Source: Pseudomonadota bacterium (lineage in GTDB: Bacteria; Pseudomonadota; Alphaproteobacteria; Rhizobiales; Devosiaceae). From it: DNA of 29,134 bases. This document shows positions 9,540 through 17,233 of the stretch, in pieces (positions within the stretch are counted from its first letter, which is position 1; each line of letters opens with the position of its first letter). Location: NCBI GenBank assembly GCA_023431205.1, contig JAEYXQ010000107.1:1-29134 (forward strand), in the 5' to 3' direction. A program made the translations under genes and the position numbers. The notes beneath the pieces are model-generated. The model was not told the DNA's origin. It worked only from the letters and a program-made list of their open reading frames with translations, and did not search any database.

Positions 9540-10216
9540 GCTTTTCCGCCTCCATCATCACCCTGTTCCCCGATCTGTTCCCCGGCACGCTCGGCGCGTC
9601 GGTGCTGGGCCGCGGTTTGAACGAGGGTTTGTGGTCGCTCGAGACCGTGCAGCTGCGCGACTTTGCCACCGATAGGCACCGGACGGTGGACGATACTCCC
9701 GCCGGCGGTGGCGCCGGCATGGTGCTGAAACCGGACATCCTGGCTGCGGCCATTGACACGGTGTCGCCCTCTTCCGATGCCCGGCCGCGGCTGTTGATGT
9801 CGCCCCGCGGCAAGCCGCTGACCCAGGCACGGGCGCGAGAGCTGGCGCTAGGACCCGGAGCGGTGATCGTTTGCGGGCGCTTCGAGGGCATCGATCAGCG
9901 CGTCATCGATGCTCGCGGTCTCGAGGAAGTCTCCATCGGCGACTATGTGCTCGCCGGCGGCGAAGTGGCCGCCATGGTGCTCCTGGAAGCCGTCGTCCGC
10001 CTGATCCCAGGGGTGCTGGGCGGTGCCGACAGCCACGCCGAGGAAAGTTTCGAGAACGGCCTGCTGGAGTATCCGCAATACACCCGTCCGCAGCTGTTCG
10101 AGGGCGTGGGGATACCGGACGTGCTCACCTCCGGTGACCATGCCCGGATCCGCAAGTGGCGCCAGGAGCAGAGCGAGGCGCTGACCCGTCAGCGGCGGCC
10201 GGACCTTCGGAAGTAG
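9536..10216 (+). CDS. trmD: tRNA (guanine37-N1)-methyltransferase
   Basis: TrmD methylates G37 beside the anticodon and so prevents +1 frameshifting. It has 226 residues and a SPOUT fold with a deep trefoil knot. Diagnostic stretches are FPDLFPGTLGASVLGRG near the N-terminus, GRFEGIDQRV, the knot segment SIGDYVLAGGEVAAMVLLEA, IPGVLG, and EYPQYTRP. It starts with TTG at 9536, overlapping the rimM stop, so translation is probably coupled. It is slightly shorter than the E. coli protein (255), mainly at the C-terminus, where it ends in a basic segment (RQRRPDLRK). Confidence 0.95.
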   Translation: MSFSASIITLFPDLFPGTLGASVLGRGLNEGLWSLETVQLRDFATDRHRTVDDTPAGGGAGMVLKPDILAAAIDTVSPSSDARPRLLMSPRGKPLTQARARELALGPGAVIVCGRFEGIDQRVIDARGLEEVSIGDYVLAGGEVAAMVLLEAVVRLIPGVLGGADSHAEESFENGLLEYPQYTRPQLFEGVGIPDVLTSGDHARIRKWRQEQSEALTRQRRPDLRK

Positions 10217-10410
10217 CGAGCCGCACTCCGAGACGCCGAGACTGGACTCTGCCGCCATTATCCCCTATACGCGCGACGATTGCATGGCGGGCGGTTCGGA
10301 CCCGGCACGCCTCCTAACAAGAAGACTACCCTCCGTTACACCAACCAAGACCGGGCGACGGCTCTCGAGCCGGATAATCGCTCCATTGAAAAGATCGAAA
10401 CGGATCGACC
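10217..10410 (+). other. Leader region of rplS with a small GC hairpin
   Basis: A gap of 194 bases separates trmD from rplS. It holds a perfect five-pair hairpin, CGGCT/AGCCG with loop CTCG, at 10358-10371, about 40 bases before the rplS start. This could belong to a leader or processing site that lets rplS be expressed separately from rimM-trmD, since L19 is needed in greater amounts. That role is inference. I recognise no known ribosomal-protein leader family and no clear promoter hexamers. Confidence 0.3.
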
Positions 10411-10962
10411 ATGACCAACATCATCCAGCAGCTCGAAGCCGAGCAGCTCCAGGCGCTCGGTGCCAAGCGCGAGCTCCCCGAATTCACCCACGGCGATACC
10501 ATCAAGGTTTGGGTGAAGATCACCGAAGGCAACAAGGAACGTCTTCAGGCCTATGAAGGCGTGGTGATCGCCCGCAACGGCGGCGGCCTCAACGAGAGCT
10601 TCACCGTTCGCAAGATTTCCTACGGCGAAGGCGTCGAGCGCGTGTTCCCGCTCTACTCGCCCAACGTTGCCTCGATCGAGGTGATCAAGCGCGGCAAGGT
10701 CCGCCGCGCCAAGCTCTACTACCTGCGTGACCGTCGCGGTAAGTCGGCCCGTATCTTTGAATCGACCAACGCCCGTACCCGCAAGATCGAGGCCGGCGAG
10801 CGCGAAGCGGCCCAGGCTGCCCGCGAGGCTCGTGAAGCCGAGAAGATTGCTGCTGCCGAGGCTTTCGCCGCCGAGCAGGCCGCCAAGGACGCCGAAGCTG
10901 CAGCAGCCGCTGCTGCCGCCGAGCAGGCCAATGCTGCCGAAGGCGAAGCCAAGAGCGAATAG
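10411..10962 (+). CDS. rplS: 50S ribosomal protein L19 with long Ala/Glu tail
   Basis: L19 lies at the 30S-50S interface of the ribosome. Residues 1 to about 115 are the conserved protein (FTHGDTIKVWVKITEGNKER, then VERVFPLYSPNVASIEV and RRAKLYYLRDRRGKSARI). After this the chain continues for nearly 70 residues of Ala, Glu, Lys and Arg (for example AAREAREAEKIAAAEAFAAE), predicted helical or coiled-coil. The total of 183 residues compares with 115 in E. coli. Extended L19 tails are known in alphaproteobacteria, but the length varies. The ATG at 10411 is the obvious start. A good terminator follows at 10986. Confidence 0.96.
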   Translation: MTNIIQQLEAEQLQALGAKRELPEFTHGDTIKVWVKITEGNKERLQAYEGVVIARNGGGLNESFTVRKISYGEGVERVFPLYSPNVASIEVIKRGKVRRAKLYYLRDRRGKSARIFESTNARTRKIEAGEREAAQAAREAREAEKIAAAEAFAAEQAAKDAEAAAAAAAAEQANAAEGEAKSE

Positions 10963-10985
10963 CGCTTCGCAGCCGCTAAAATTCG

Positions 10986-11018
10986 AGGCCCGGTTCCGAA
11001 AGGTGCCGGGCCTTGTTT
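10986..11018 (+). terminator. Rho-independent terminator after rplS
   Basis: An eight-base perfect stem, AGGCCCGG at 10986-10993 with CCGGGCCT at 11006-11013, encloses a 12-base loop and is followed by TGTTTATT. It lies 24 bases after the rplS stop, so it ends the rimM-trmD-rplS transcript. The parS-like site at 11027 follows directly. Confidence 0.8.
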
Positions 11019-11026
11019 ATTGCGCC

Positions 11027-11042
11027 GGATTCACGTGAAACG
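11027..11042 (+). promoter_or_regulatory. parS-like site, weak (13 of 16)
   Basis: GGATTCACGTGAAACG keeps the ten-base core TTCACGTGAA of the parS consensus TGTTTCACGTGAAACA and differs at three outer positions. It lies in the short gap between the rplS terminator and the exonuclease III gene, where coding constraint does not explain it. ParB binding here is less certain than at the four strong sites further right. Confidence 0.45.
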
Positions 11043-11070
11043 TCGCCGTGCCTGCGCCTGAGGAGTGCCC

Positions 11071-11883
11071 ATGCCTGCTTCCGTCGTCACCTGGAACATC
11101 AACTCGGTCCGCCTGCGTATCGGCATGGTCCTCGACCTGCTGCAGCAGCACCAGCCCGACGTGCTGATGCTGCAGGAGATCAAGTGCACCAACGACCAGT
11201 TTCCCCGGAACGCGTTCATCGATGCCGGCTATCCCCATCAGGCGGTGCACGGCCAGAAGGGGTATCATGGCGTCGCCATCGTCTCAAAGACCCCGCTGAC
11301 CGACATCTCCAGCCGCGCGTTCTGCGAGATCGATGATTCCCGGCATGTCTCGGCTGTCACCGATTTCGGCCATGGCCCGGTGACACTGCACAATTTCTAT
11401 ATCCCCGCCGGTGGTGACGAGCCTGATCCCGAGATCAATCCGAAGTTCAAGCACAAGCTAGGCTTCCTCTCCGAGCTCCAGACCTGGTTTGCCGAGGCAC
11501 AGTTTGCCCGTGGCCAGCTGATTGCCGGCGACTTCAACGTCGCTCCGCTCGAAACCGACGTCTGGAGCCACAAGCAGTTGCTCAAGGTGGTCAGCCATAC
11601 TCCCGTCGAGACCCAAGCGCTCACTGCCCTGCTCAACGGTGGCCATGGCTGGGTGGACCTGGTGCGCAAGCATGTGCCGGCGGAACAGAAGCTCTATTCC
11701 TGGTGGAGCTATCGCGGCAAGGATTGGCAGAAGTCGGATCGTGGCCGCCGCCTCGACCACATCTGGGCAACGGGGGACGTTGCCGCCCACTGCACCGCCG
11801 CCGAAATTCTCAAGCCCTATCGCGGCTTCGGGGACAAGCCCTCGGATCACGTGCCGGTAGTCGCACGCTTCGGCACGCTGTAG
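11071..11883 (+). CDS. xthA: Exodeoxyribonuclease III (XthA family)
   Basis: A 270-residue member of the exonuclease/endonuclease/phosphatase fold, acting in base excision repair as AP endonuclease and 3' exonuclease. The active-site series is complete: WNINSVR (Asn), LQEIKC (Glu), the GDFNVAP Asp/Asn pair, RLDHIWA, and SDHVPV with the catalytic His near the C-terminus. The ATG at 11071 is preceded by AGGAG at 11061-11065; the GTG at 11065 lies inside that site and is unlikely. Downstream is a small stem (11899-11921), then the convergent cyclic-nucleotide-binding gene. Confidence 0.93.
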   Translation: MPASVVTWNINSVRLRIGMVLDLLQQHQPDVLMLQEIKCTNDQFPRNAFIDAGYPHQAVHGQKGYHGVAIVSKTPLTDISSRAFCEIDDSRHVSAVTDFGHGPVTLHNFYIPAGGDEPDPEINPKFKHKLGFLSELQTWFAEAQFARGQLIAGDFNVAPLETDVWSHKQLLKVVSHTPVETQALTALLNGGHGWVDLVRKHVPAEQKLYSWWSYRGKDWQKSDRGRRLDHIWATGDVAAHCTAAEILKPYRGFGDKPSDHVPVVARFGTL

Positions 11884-11898
11884 CTACGCGTAAGCGGT

Positions 11899-11921
11899 GC
11901 TCACATCCATTGTGTGTGAGC
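11899..11921. terminator. Possible bidirectional terminator
   Basis: GCTCACA at 11899-11905 pairs with TGTGAGC at 11915-11921 across nine bases. It lies between the convergent xthA and cyclic-nucleotide-binding genes. There is no T-tract on either side, so an intrinsic terminator is only a possibility. It could equally be a protein-binding palindrome. Confidence 0.3.
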
Positions 11922-11941
11922 CGGGCGAGGGCGTTCCGCCG

Positions 11942-12391
11942 CTACTCCTTCATCCGCTTCCGCAGCGGTTCGAGGGCGCCGAGATACCCGGAGAGCTCAA
12001 GCTGAATGCGCTCGGCCGCACGTTCCGCCAGATCCGGTGATTGCTGCATCAGCTTGCGGAAGGCCTGCCGTGGTACCACCAGCACCCGCGCATCGGTGAC
12101 GGCCGTCACGGTAATCGGCCGGGGCTTGTCGAGCACCAGCGCCAGGGCTGAGATCACGCTGCCCGGCTCGGACAGGGCGTAGGGCTTGCCGGCGCCTTCA
12201 GGCCTGACGCGCAGTGTGCCGTCAATCAGCACCAGCGCACCTTCAGGTGTGTCGCCGGCCTTGTAGAGCACGTCGTCGGCGCTGACGAAGCGGGTATCGC
12301 CAGCGAAGGCAAGCATGCTTCGCTGCTGGTCGTCACAGATGTTGAAAAACTCGGCCCGCGCCAGCGCCTCGGCCGCATCGTCCCTGATCAT
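11942..12391 (-). CDS. Stand-alone cyclic nucleotide-binding domain protein
   Basis: A 149-residue protein consisting almost entirely of a Crp-type cNMP-binding beta-barrel: YKAGDTPEGALVLIDGTLRV, then ALSEPGSVISALALVLDKPR, and VTDARVLVVPRQAFRKLM leading into a C-terminal helix. The DNA-binding helix-turn-helix of Crp proteins is absent, and so is any channel or kinase domain. It therefore probably acts by protein contact, or the ligand pocket is no longer used; the usual phosphate-binding Arg/Ser pair is not obvious. It lies downstream of cenR on the same strand, 86 bases away, with a GC-rich hairpin (12410-12440) between. Function unknown. Confidence 0.8.
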   Translation of the reverse strand: MIRDDAAEALARAEFFNICDDQQRSMLAFAGDTRFVSADDVLYKAGDTPEGALVLIDGTLRVRPEGAGKPYALSEPGSVISALALVLDKPRPITVTAVTDARVLVVPRQAFRKLMQQSPDLAERAAERIQLELSGYLGALEPLRKRMKE

Positions 12392-12477
12392 GAACCCCTA
12401 TCCGGATGCGCTTTCGGCCCCGCTGGGGCGGAGCCGAAGCAACGTATAGGGTATTTCCGGCGGTTTTGAACGGACTT

Positions 12478-13161
12478 TTACGGCACCAGCCGATAGCCAC
12501 CGTCCTCGGTGACGAGCAGGCGGGCATTGGAGGGGTCGCGCTCGATTTTCTGCCGCAGCCGGTAGATGTGCGTCTCCAGCGTGTGGGTGGTCACCCGGTT
12601 GTTGTATCCCCAGACTTCCTTGAGCAGGATGTCGCGGGTGATGGTCTTCGGGCCCTGACGGTAGAGGAACTTCAGGATCGATGTTTCCTTGTCCGTCAGT
12701 CGGACCTTGGTGCCGTCATTGGACTCCAGCAGCTTGGCGGAAGGCTGAAAGCTGTACTGCCCGATGGTGAAGACGACGTCCTCGCTCTGGTCGTGCTGAC
12801 GCAGCGCGGTGTTGACGCGGGCCAGCAGCACGGGGAAGCGGAACGGCTTGGTGAGGTAGTCGTTGGCCCCCGCCTCGAGCCCCTTGATCTGATCGGCATC
12901 GGTGTCATGGCCGGTCAGCATCAGGATGGGACTGCGATGCCCCTCCTCGCGCAGGCGCTTGACCATCTCGCGCCCATCCATGTCCGGCAACCCGACATCG
13001 AGGATGGTCAGGTCGATGTTCACCTCGCGCAGAAGCTTGAGGCCGTCATTACCGGTCCCTGCCTCGAACACCTCGAATTCCGGCTGGTCTCGCAGCTGCT
13101 CCACCAGGGTCTGACGCAGGTCTGCATCATCGTCCACCAGCAGAAGGCGTCGCTTGTTCAT
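12478..13161 (-). CDS. cenR: CenR-like OmpR-family response regulator
   Basis: A 227-residue two-domain regulator. The receiver domain (about 1-120) has the acidic cluster at 10-12, phospho-acceptor Asp55 in TILDVGLPDMDGRE, Thr83 in MLTGHD and Lys105 in YLTKPFRF. The winged-helix domain (about 140-225) ends RLRQKIERDPSNARLLVTED. The pattern, especially GLEAGANDYLTKPFRFPVLL and THTLETHIYRLRQKIE, closely recalls alphaproteobacterial CenR, an essential cell-envelope regulator in Caulobacter. The start ATG at 13161 matches the family; the frame stays open further upstream without family resemblance. No histidine kinase such as cenK is adjacent. The CenR name is from remembered similarity and is likely rather than certain. 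Confidence 0.8.
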   Translation of the reverse strand: MNKRRLLLVDDDADLRQTLVEQLRDQPEFEVFEAGTGNDGLKLLREVNIDLTILDVGLPDMDGREMVKRLREEGHRSPILMLTGHDTDADQIKGLEAGANDYLTKPFRFPVLLARVNTALRQHDQSEDVVFTIGQYSFQPSAKLLESNDGTKVRLTDKETSILKFLYRQGPKTITRDILLKEVWGYNNRVTTHTLETHIYRLRQKIERDPSNARLLVTEDGGYRLVP

Positions 13162-13330
13162 TGTCGGTCTCCGGGTCTTGGTGCCCGCCAGCGGCAACAC
13201 CAGAGTTTGTCGATCCAGGTGCTGCCTATCACATCGGCGCGTTGCAATTTCTCCCAGCAGGAACGGGAGTTTCGGCAGATAAGTTGCAGACCAGATGTGG
13301 TTTGCCTCGCCGGCGAAAACAAGCTGCCGC

Positions 13331-13996
13331 TCACCGTCGGCCAAAGAGTGCCGAGCCAACCCGCACCTGCGTCGCCCCCATGGCGATCGCAGTCTCGAAA
13401 TCCGCACTCATGCCCATGGAGAGCGCTTCAAGCCCACAGAGGCGCGCCAGTTCCTTGAGGTGGGCGAAGTACGGCCCCGGCGGCACCCCTTCGGGCGGGA
13501 TGCACATCAGCCCGACGATATCGAGGTGGTGGACGGTGCGGCAGCGCTCGGCAAACGCCACCGTCTCCTGCGGCCCGATGCCCGCCTTCTGCGGCTCCTG
13601 GCCGATATTCACCTGCACAAAGCATGGCAGCCGGCGGCCGGCCCGCGCCATTTCGGTGGCGAGTACCCCTGCCAGCTTGTCGCGGTCTACCGTTTCGATC
13701 ACATCGAACAGGGCCACCGCATCACGGGCCTTGTTGGTCTGCAGCGGTCCGATGAGGTGCAGTTCCACGTCCGGGTACCGCTCCCTCAGCGCGGGCCACT
13801 TGTCCTTGGCCTCCTGCACCCGGTTCTCGCCGAACACGCGCTGGCCCGCTGCCAGCAGCGGCTCGATGGCCTCGGCCGGGAACGTCTTGGACACTGCAAC
13901 GAGCTTCACCGGCCGCCCGGCCGGGTCGAACCGCTTGCTGGCGCGGGAGACCATCGCCTGAATGGCCTGAAGCCGGCCTGGAGCATCCGTACTCAT
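13331..13996 (-). CDS. YggS family pyridoxal phosphate-binding protein
   Basis: A 221-residue single-barrel PLP protein of the YggS/PROSC family, which keeps pyridoxal phosphate balance and has no known enzymatic reaction. The PLP lysine is Lys37 in KLVAVSKTF. FGENRVQEAKDKWP, LHLIGPLQTNK, and SMGMSADFETAIAMGATQVR with the closing RVGSALFG are the family signatures. The start at 13996 is the ATG nearest the conserved region. It is transcribed away from leuS and towards cenR, from which it is 169 bases distant. Confidence 0.92.
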   Translation of the reverse strand: MSTDAPGRLQAIQAMVSRASKRFDPAGRPVKLVAVSKTFPAEAIEPLLAAGQRVFGENRVQEAKDKWPALRERYPDVELHLIGPLQTNKARDAVALFDVIETVDRDKLAGVLATEMARAGRRLPCFVQVNIGQEPQKAGIGPQETVAFAERCRTVHHLDIVGLMCIPPEGVPPGPYFAHLKELARLCGLEALSMGMSADFETAIAMGATQVRVGSALFGRR

Positions 13997-14121
13997 GGCG
14001 CCGCTGTTGACCTTGCTGGGGATTTCTGGTGATGGTCCGGTAGCCAAAATCCCCAATGAACGCAAGCAGCGCCAGCCTTTCAGCCGGCGCGCTGCGCCCC
14101 TTCCCAAGGACGAGCGAACCA

Positions 14122-16740
14122 GTGAGCGGCGAACGCTACAATCCGCGTGAAACGGAACCCAAGTGGCAGATGATCTGGGACGATCGCCAGAGCTTCGTCA
14201 CGCGCAACGACGATACGCGCGAGCCCTACTACGTGCTCGAGATGTTCCCCTACCCCTCGGGGCGCATCCATATGGGCCATGTGCGGAACTACTCGATGGG
14301 CGACGTCGTGGCCCGCTACTACCGGGCCCGGGGCCGCAACGTGCTGCACCCGATGGGCTGGGATGCGTTCGGGCTGCCGGCCGAGAACGCCGCGATCGAG
14401 CGCAAGATTCATCCCGGCACCTGGACGCGGCAGAACATCGCCACCATGAAGGCGCAGCTCAAGTCCATGGGCCTTGCTATCGACTGGACGCGCGAAGTCG
14501 CCACCTGCGAGCCGGACTACTACCGCCACCAGCAGGCGCTGTTCCTCGACATGCTGGAAGCGGGTCTGGTCACCCGCAAGCAGAGCAAGGTCAACTGGGA
14601 TCCGGTCGACATGACCGTGCTGGCCAACGAGCAGGTGATCGACGGCAAGGGCTGGCGTTCGGGTGCCGTGGTCGAGCAGCGCGAGCTGACGCAGTGGTTC
14701 TTCAAGATCTCCGACATGGCCGAAGAGCTGCTGGAGGCGCTGGATGGGCTCGAAGGCTGGCCCGAGAAGGTGCGCACCATGCAGCGCAACTGGATCGGCA
14801 AGTCCGAGGGCCTGCGGCTGCTGTTCGAAGTGCTGCCCGGCGGGCAGACCGCGCACAAGAGCGTCGAAGTCTTCACCACACGGCCCGACACCATTTTCGG
14901 CGCCTCCTTCATCGCGCTGTCGCCCGACCATCCGCTGAGTGGTGAACTGGCGCAGAACGATCCGGCTCTGGCCGAGTTCATCGCCGAATGCCGCCGCCAT
15001 GGCACCGCCACCGAGACCATCGAGAAGGCGGAAAAGCAGGGCTACGCCACCGGCATCAGCGTCAGGCACCCGGTGATCGAAGGCGCCACCCTGCCCGTCT
15101 ATGTCGCCAACTTCGTGCTCATGGACTACGGCACCGGCGCCATCTTCGGCTGTCCCGCGCATGACCAGCGCGATCTCGACTTCGCCCGCAAGTATGACCT
15201 GCCAGTGAAGCCTGTCGTGCTGCCCCCCGGCGCCGATGCGGAAAGCTTTGAGGTCGGCGACGAGGCATACACCGACGCCGGCACCATCTTCCGCTCCGAC
15301 TTCCTCAACGGGCTGGGCATTGACGAGGCCAAGAAGCGTATCGCCGAGTTCTTCGGTGCTCGAACGGTCGACGGCCAGCCGCAGGGCAAGGTCGAGGTGA
15401 ACTATCGCCTGCGTGACTGGGGTATCTCGCGCCAGCGCTACTGGGGCTGCCCGATCCCGGTGATCCACTGCGAAGTCTGCGGCACGCTGTCGGTACCCAA
15501 GAAGGACCTGCCGGTGGTGCTGCCGGAAGACGTCAGCTTCGACAAGCCCGGCAACGCGCTGGACCATCACCCCACCTGGAAGCACGTCGACTGTCCGCAA
15601 TGTGGCCGCGCGGCGCGCCGTGAAACCGACACCATGGACACCTTCGTCGACTCGTCCTGGTACTTCGCGCGCTTCACCGCCCCGGATGCAGAGACCCCCA
15701 CCGTCCCCGCCATTGCGGACCGGTGGCTGCCCGTCGACCAGTATATTGGCGGGATCGAGCACGCGATCCTGCACCTGCTCTACTCGCGCTTCTTCACCCG
15801 CGCGATGAAGGCGACCGGTCACGTCGGTCTGGACGAGCCCTTCCGCGGACTGTTTACGCAAGGGATGGTCACCCACGAGACCTACAAGGCCAGGACCGGC
15901 GAGTGGGTGCCGCCGTCCGACGTCGTCATCGAGGCGGCCGGCGAGACGCGCACCGCGCGGCATCTGACGACCAACGAGCCGGTGACCATCGGCTCGGTCG
16001 AAAAGATGAGCAAATCCAAGAAGAACGTGGTCGATCCGGACGAGATCGTCACCACCTATGGTGCCGACACCGCGCGCTGGTTCATGCTCTCGGATTCCCC
16101 GCCGGAACGCGACGTGCAGTGGACCGAAGCCGGCGTGGAAGGCGCCAGCCGCTTCCAGCAGCGTGTCTGGCGACTGGTAGGAGATACTGTGGCGTTGCGA
16201 AAGCATTTCGTTACCGTTGAGCCCGGTTCTGCAGATGAAGAGGGAAAAACCATGCGCAAGGCGGCACATCGTGCCGTCGCCGGGGTCGCCCACGACATCG
16301 AGGGCCTGCGGTTCAACCGGGCCGTGGCGCAGATCTACGAACTGACCAACGCGCTGACCCGCGGCATCGGCCTCGTCGAGGCTGCGCCTGGCGCGCGCCT
16401 CGCTGCCCTGGAAGAGGGTGTGGAGCGGCTGGTGCAGCTGATCGCGCCGATGATGCCGCACCTGGCGGAAAGTTGCTGGGAACTGCTCGGCAAGGGCGGG
16501 CTGGTTGCCGACGCACCTTGGCCGGAGGTCGATCCCGCCCTGCTGGTCGACGACGAAGTCGTCCTTCCGATTCAGATCAACGGCAAGCGCCGGGGCGAAA
16601 TTACTGTGGCCAAGGGCCTGCCGGCGGCAGAGGTGGAAAAACTGGTCTTGTCGAACGAGGCCGTTCTCCGCACACTGGACGGGAAGTCGCCGAAGAAGAT
16701 CGTCGTCGTACCGGACAGGATCGTGAATGTGGTGGTCTAG
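14122..16740 (+). CDS. leuS: Leucyl-tRNA synthetase
   Basis: A class Ia aminoacyl-tRNA synthetase charging tRNA-Leu. The HIGH-type motif reads PYPSGRIHMGHVRNYSMGD near the N-terminus. The CP1 editing domain is recognised by FTTRPDTIFGASF and GTGAIFGCPAHDQRDLDFA. The KMSKS loop is EKMSKSKKNVVDPDEI. A Cys pair is present in HCEVCGTL and another in DCPQCGR, a possible zinc site. Starting at GTG 14122 the protein has 872 residues with the usual ERYNPRETEPKWQ opening; AAGGA lies upstream. An ATG at 14056 would add 22 residues that do not look like the family. It overlaps lptE by 14 bases. Confidence 0.95.
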   Translation: MSGERYNPRETEPKWQMIWDDRQSFVTRNDDTREPYYVLEMFPYPSGRIHMGHVRNYSMGDVVARYYRARGRNVLHPMGWDAFGLPAENAAIERKIHPGTWTRQNIATMKAQLKSMGLAIDWTREVATCEPDYYRHQQALFLDMLEAGLVTRKQSKVNWDPVDMTVLANEQVIDGKGWRSGAVVEQRELTQWFFKISDMAEELLEALDGLEGWPEKVRTMQRNWIGKSEGLRLLFEVLPGGQTAHKSVEVFTTRPDTIFGASFIALSPDHPLSGELAQNDPALAEFIAECRRHGTATETIEKAEKQGYATGISVRHPVIEGATLPVYVANFVLMDYGTGAIFGCPAHDQRDLDFARKYDLPVKPVVLPPGADAESFEVGDEAYTDAGTIFRSDFLNGLGIDEAKKRIAEFFGARTVDGQPQGKVEVNYRLRDWGISRQRYWGCPIPVIHCEVCGTLSVPKKDLPVVLPEDVSFDKPGNALDHHPTWKHVDCPQCGRAARRETDTMDTFVDSSWYFARFTAPDAETPTVPAIADRWLPVDQYIGGIEHAILHLLYSRFFTRAMKATGHVGLDEPFRGLFTQGMVTHETYKARTGEWVPPSDVVIEAAGETRTARHLTTNEPVTIGSVEKMSKSKKNVVDPDEIVTTYGADTARWFMLSDSPPERDVQWTEAGVEGASRFQQRVWRLVGDTVALRKHFVTVEPGSADEEGKTMRKAAHRAVAGVAHDIEGLRFNRAVAQIYELTNALTRGIGLVEAAPGARLAALEEGVERLVQLIAPMMPHLAESCWELLGKGGLVADAPWPEVDPALLVDDEVVLPIQINGKRRGEITVAKGLPAAEVEKLVLSNEAVLRTLDGKSPKKIVVVPDRIVNVVV

Positions 16741-17233
16741 CGGGTTCCGTTCCCTTGCCTTGGCCACGGCGGTGGTCGCCGTGGCGGTGCCGCTTGCCGG
16801 CTGCAGCTTCTCGCCCGTCTATGGCGGCGCCGGCGCCCTGGCCGGACAACAGGTGGTGGCACTGAACTATGCCGAGCCCACCACGCGGCTCGAACAGGTG
16901 ATCTACCAGGAACTGCGCCTGCGGCTGGGGAGTTCGGACTCGCCCGACGCACCCAAGGCATCGGTGTCGGTGTCGAGCCTGGCTGTCGATCCCTCGATCG
17001 GCGCGGCCGTCAACGTCAATGACACGCGACGGGTGACGGTCACCGCGACGCTGACGGTTACCAAACCCGGCAGCGCCACACCGCTGACCATTACCCGGGC
17101 GGCGACGGCGGACTATGTCTACACCAACCAGGTGCTCGCCTCGAACGCTGCGGCCGATGAGGCGGCAGAGCGCGCCGCGAAGTCGGCGGCCGAATCCCTG
17201 CGGCTGGCGATACTGGCCGACCTGAGCCGCTGA
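16727..17233 (+). CDS. lptE: LPS assembly lipoprotein, LptE family
   Basis: A 168-residue lipoprotein with an N-terminal hydrophobic helix (about 9-22) and lipobox LAGC, Cys26 being the predicted acylated residue, so an outer-membrane anchor is expected. The rest is the low-complexity, Ala/Thr/Val-rich beta-structured body typical of alphaproteobacterial LptE, the plug partner of the LptD lipopolysaccharide translocon. Position also supports this: leuS-lptE-holA is a conserved order. The start lies inside the leuS 3' end and the stop overlaps the holA ATG (TGATG). The sequence is weakly conserved, so the name leans on context. Confidence 0.85.
   Translation: MWWSSGFRSLALATAVVAVAVPLAGCSFSPVYGGAGALAGQQVVALNYAEPTTRLEQVIYQELRLRLGSSDSPDAPKASVSVSSLAVDPSIGAAVNVNDTRRVTVTATLTVTKPGSATPLTITRAATADYVYTNQVLASNAAADEAAERAAKSAAESLRLAILADLSR

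Noticed and set aside
11844..11851. CACGTG within xthA as a possible parS
   Set aside because: Flanks are GAT...CCG, so the TTCACGTGAA core is absent, and the bases encode the conserved SDHVPV motif.
12410..12440. GC-rich hairpin between cenR and the cyclic-nucleotide-binding gene as a terminator
   Set aside because: The stem has a bulge and no T-run follows on the minus strand, so I did not list it as a terminator.
14080..16767. An 895-codon open frame antisense to leuS
   Set aside because: It mirrors leuS exactly and its translation is a low-complexity His/Gly/Asp-rich shadow typical of GC-rich genes. leuS itself has all synthetase motifs.
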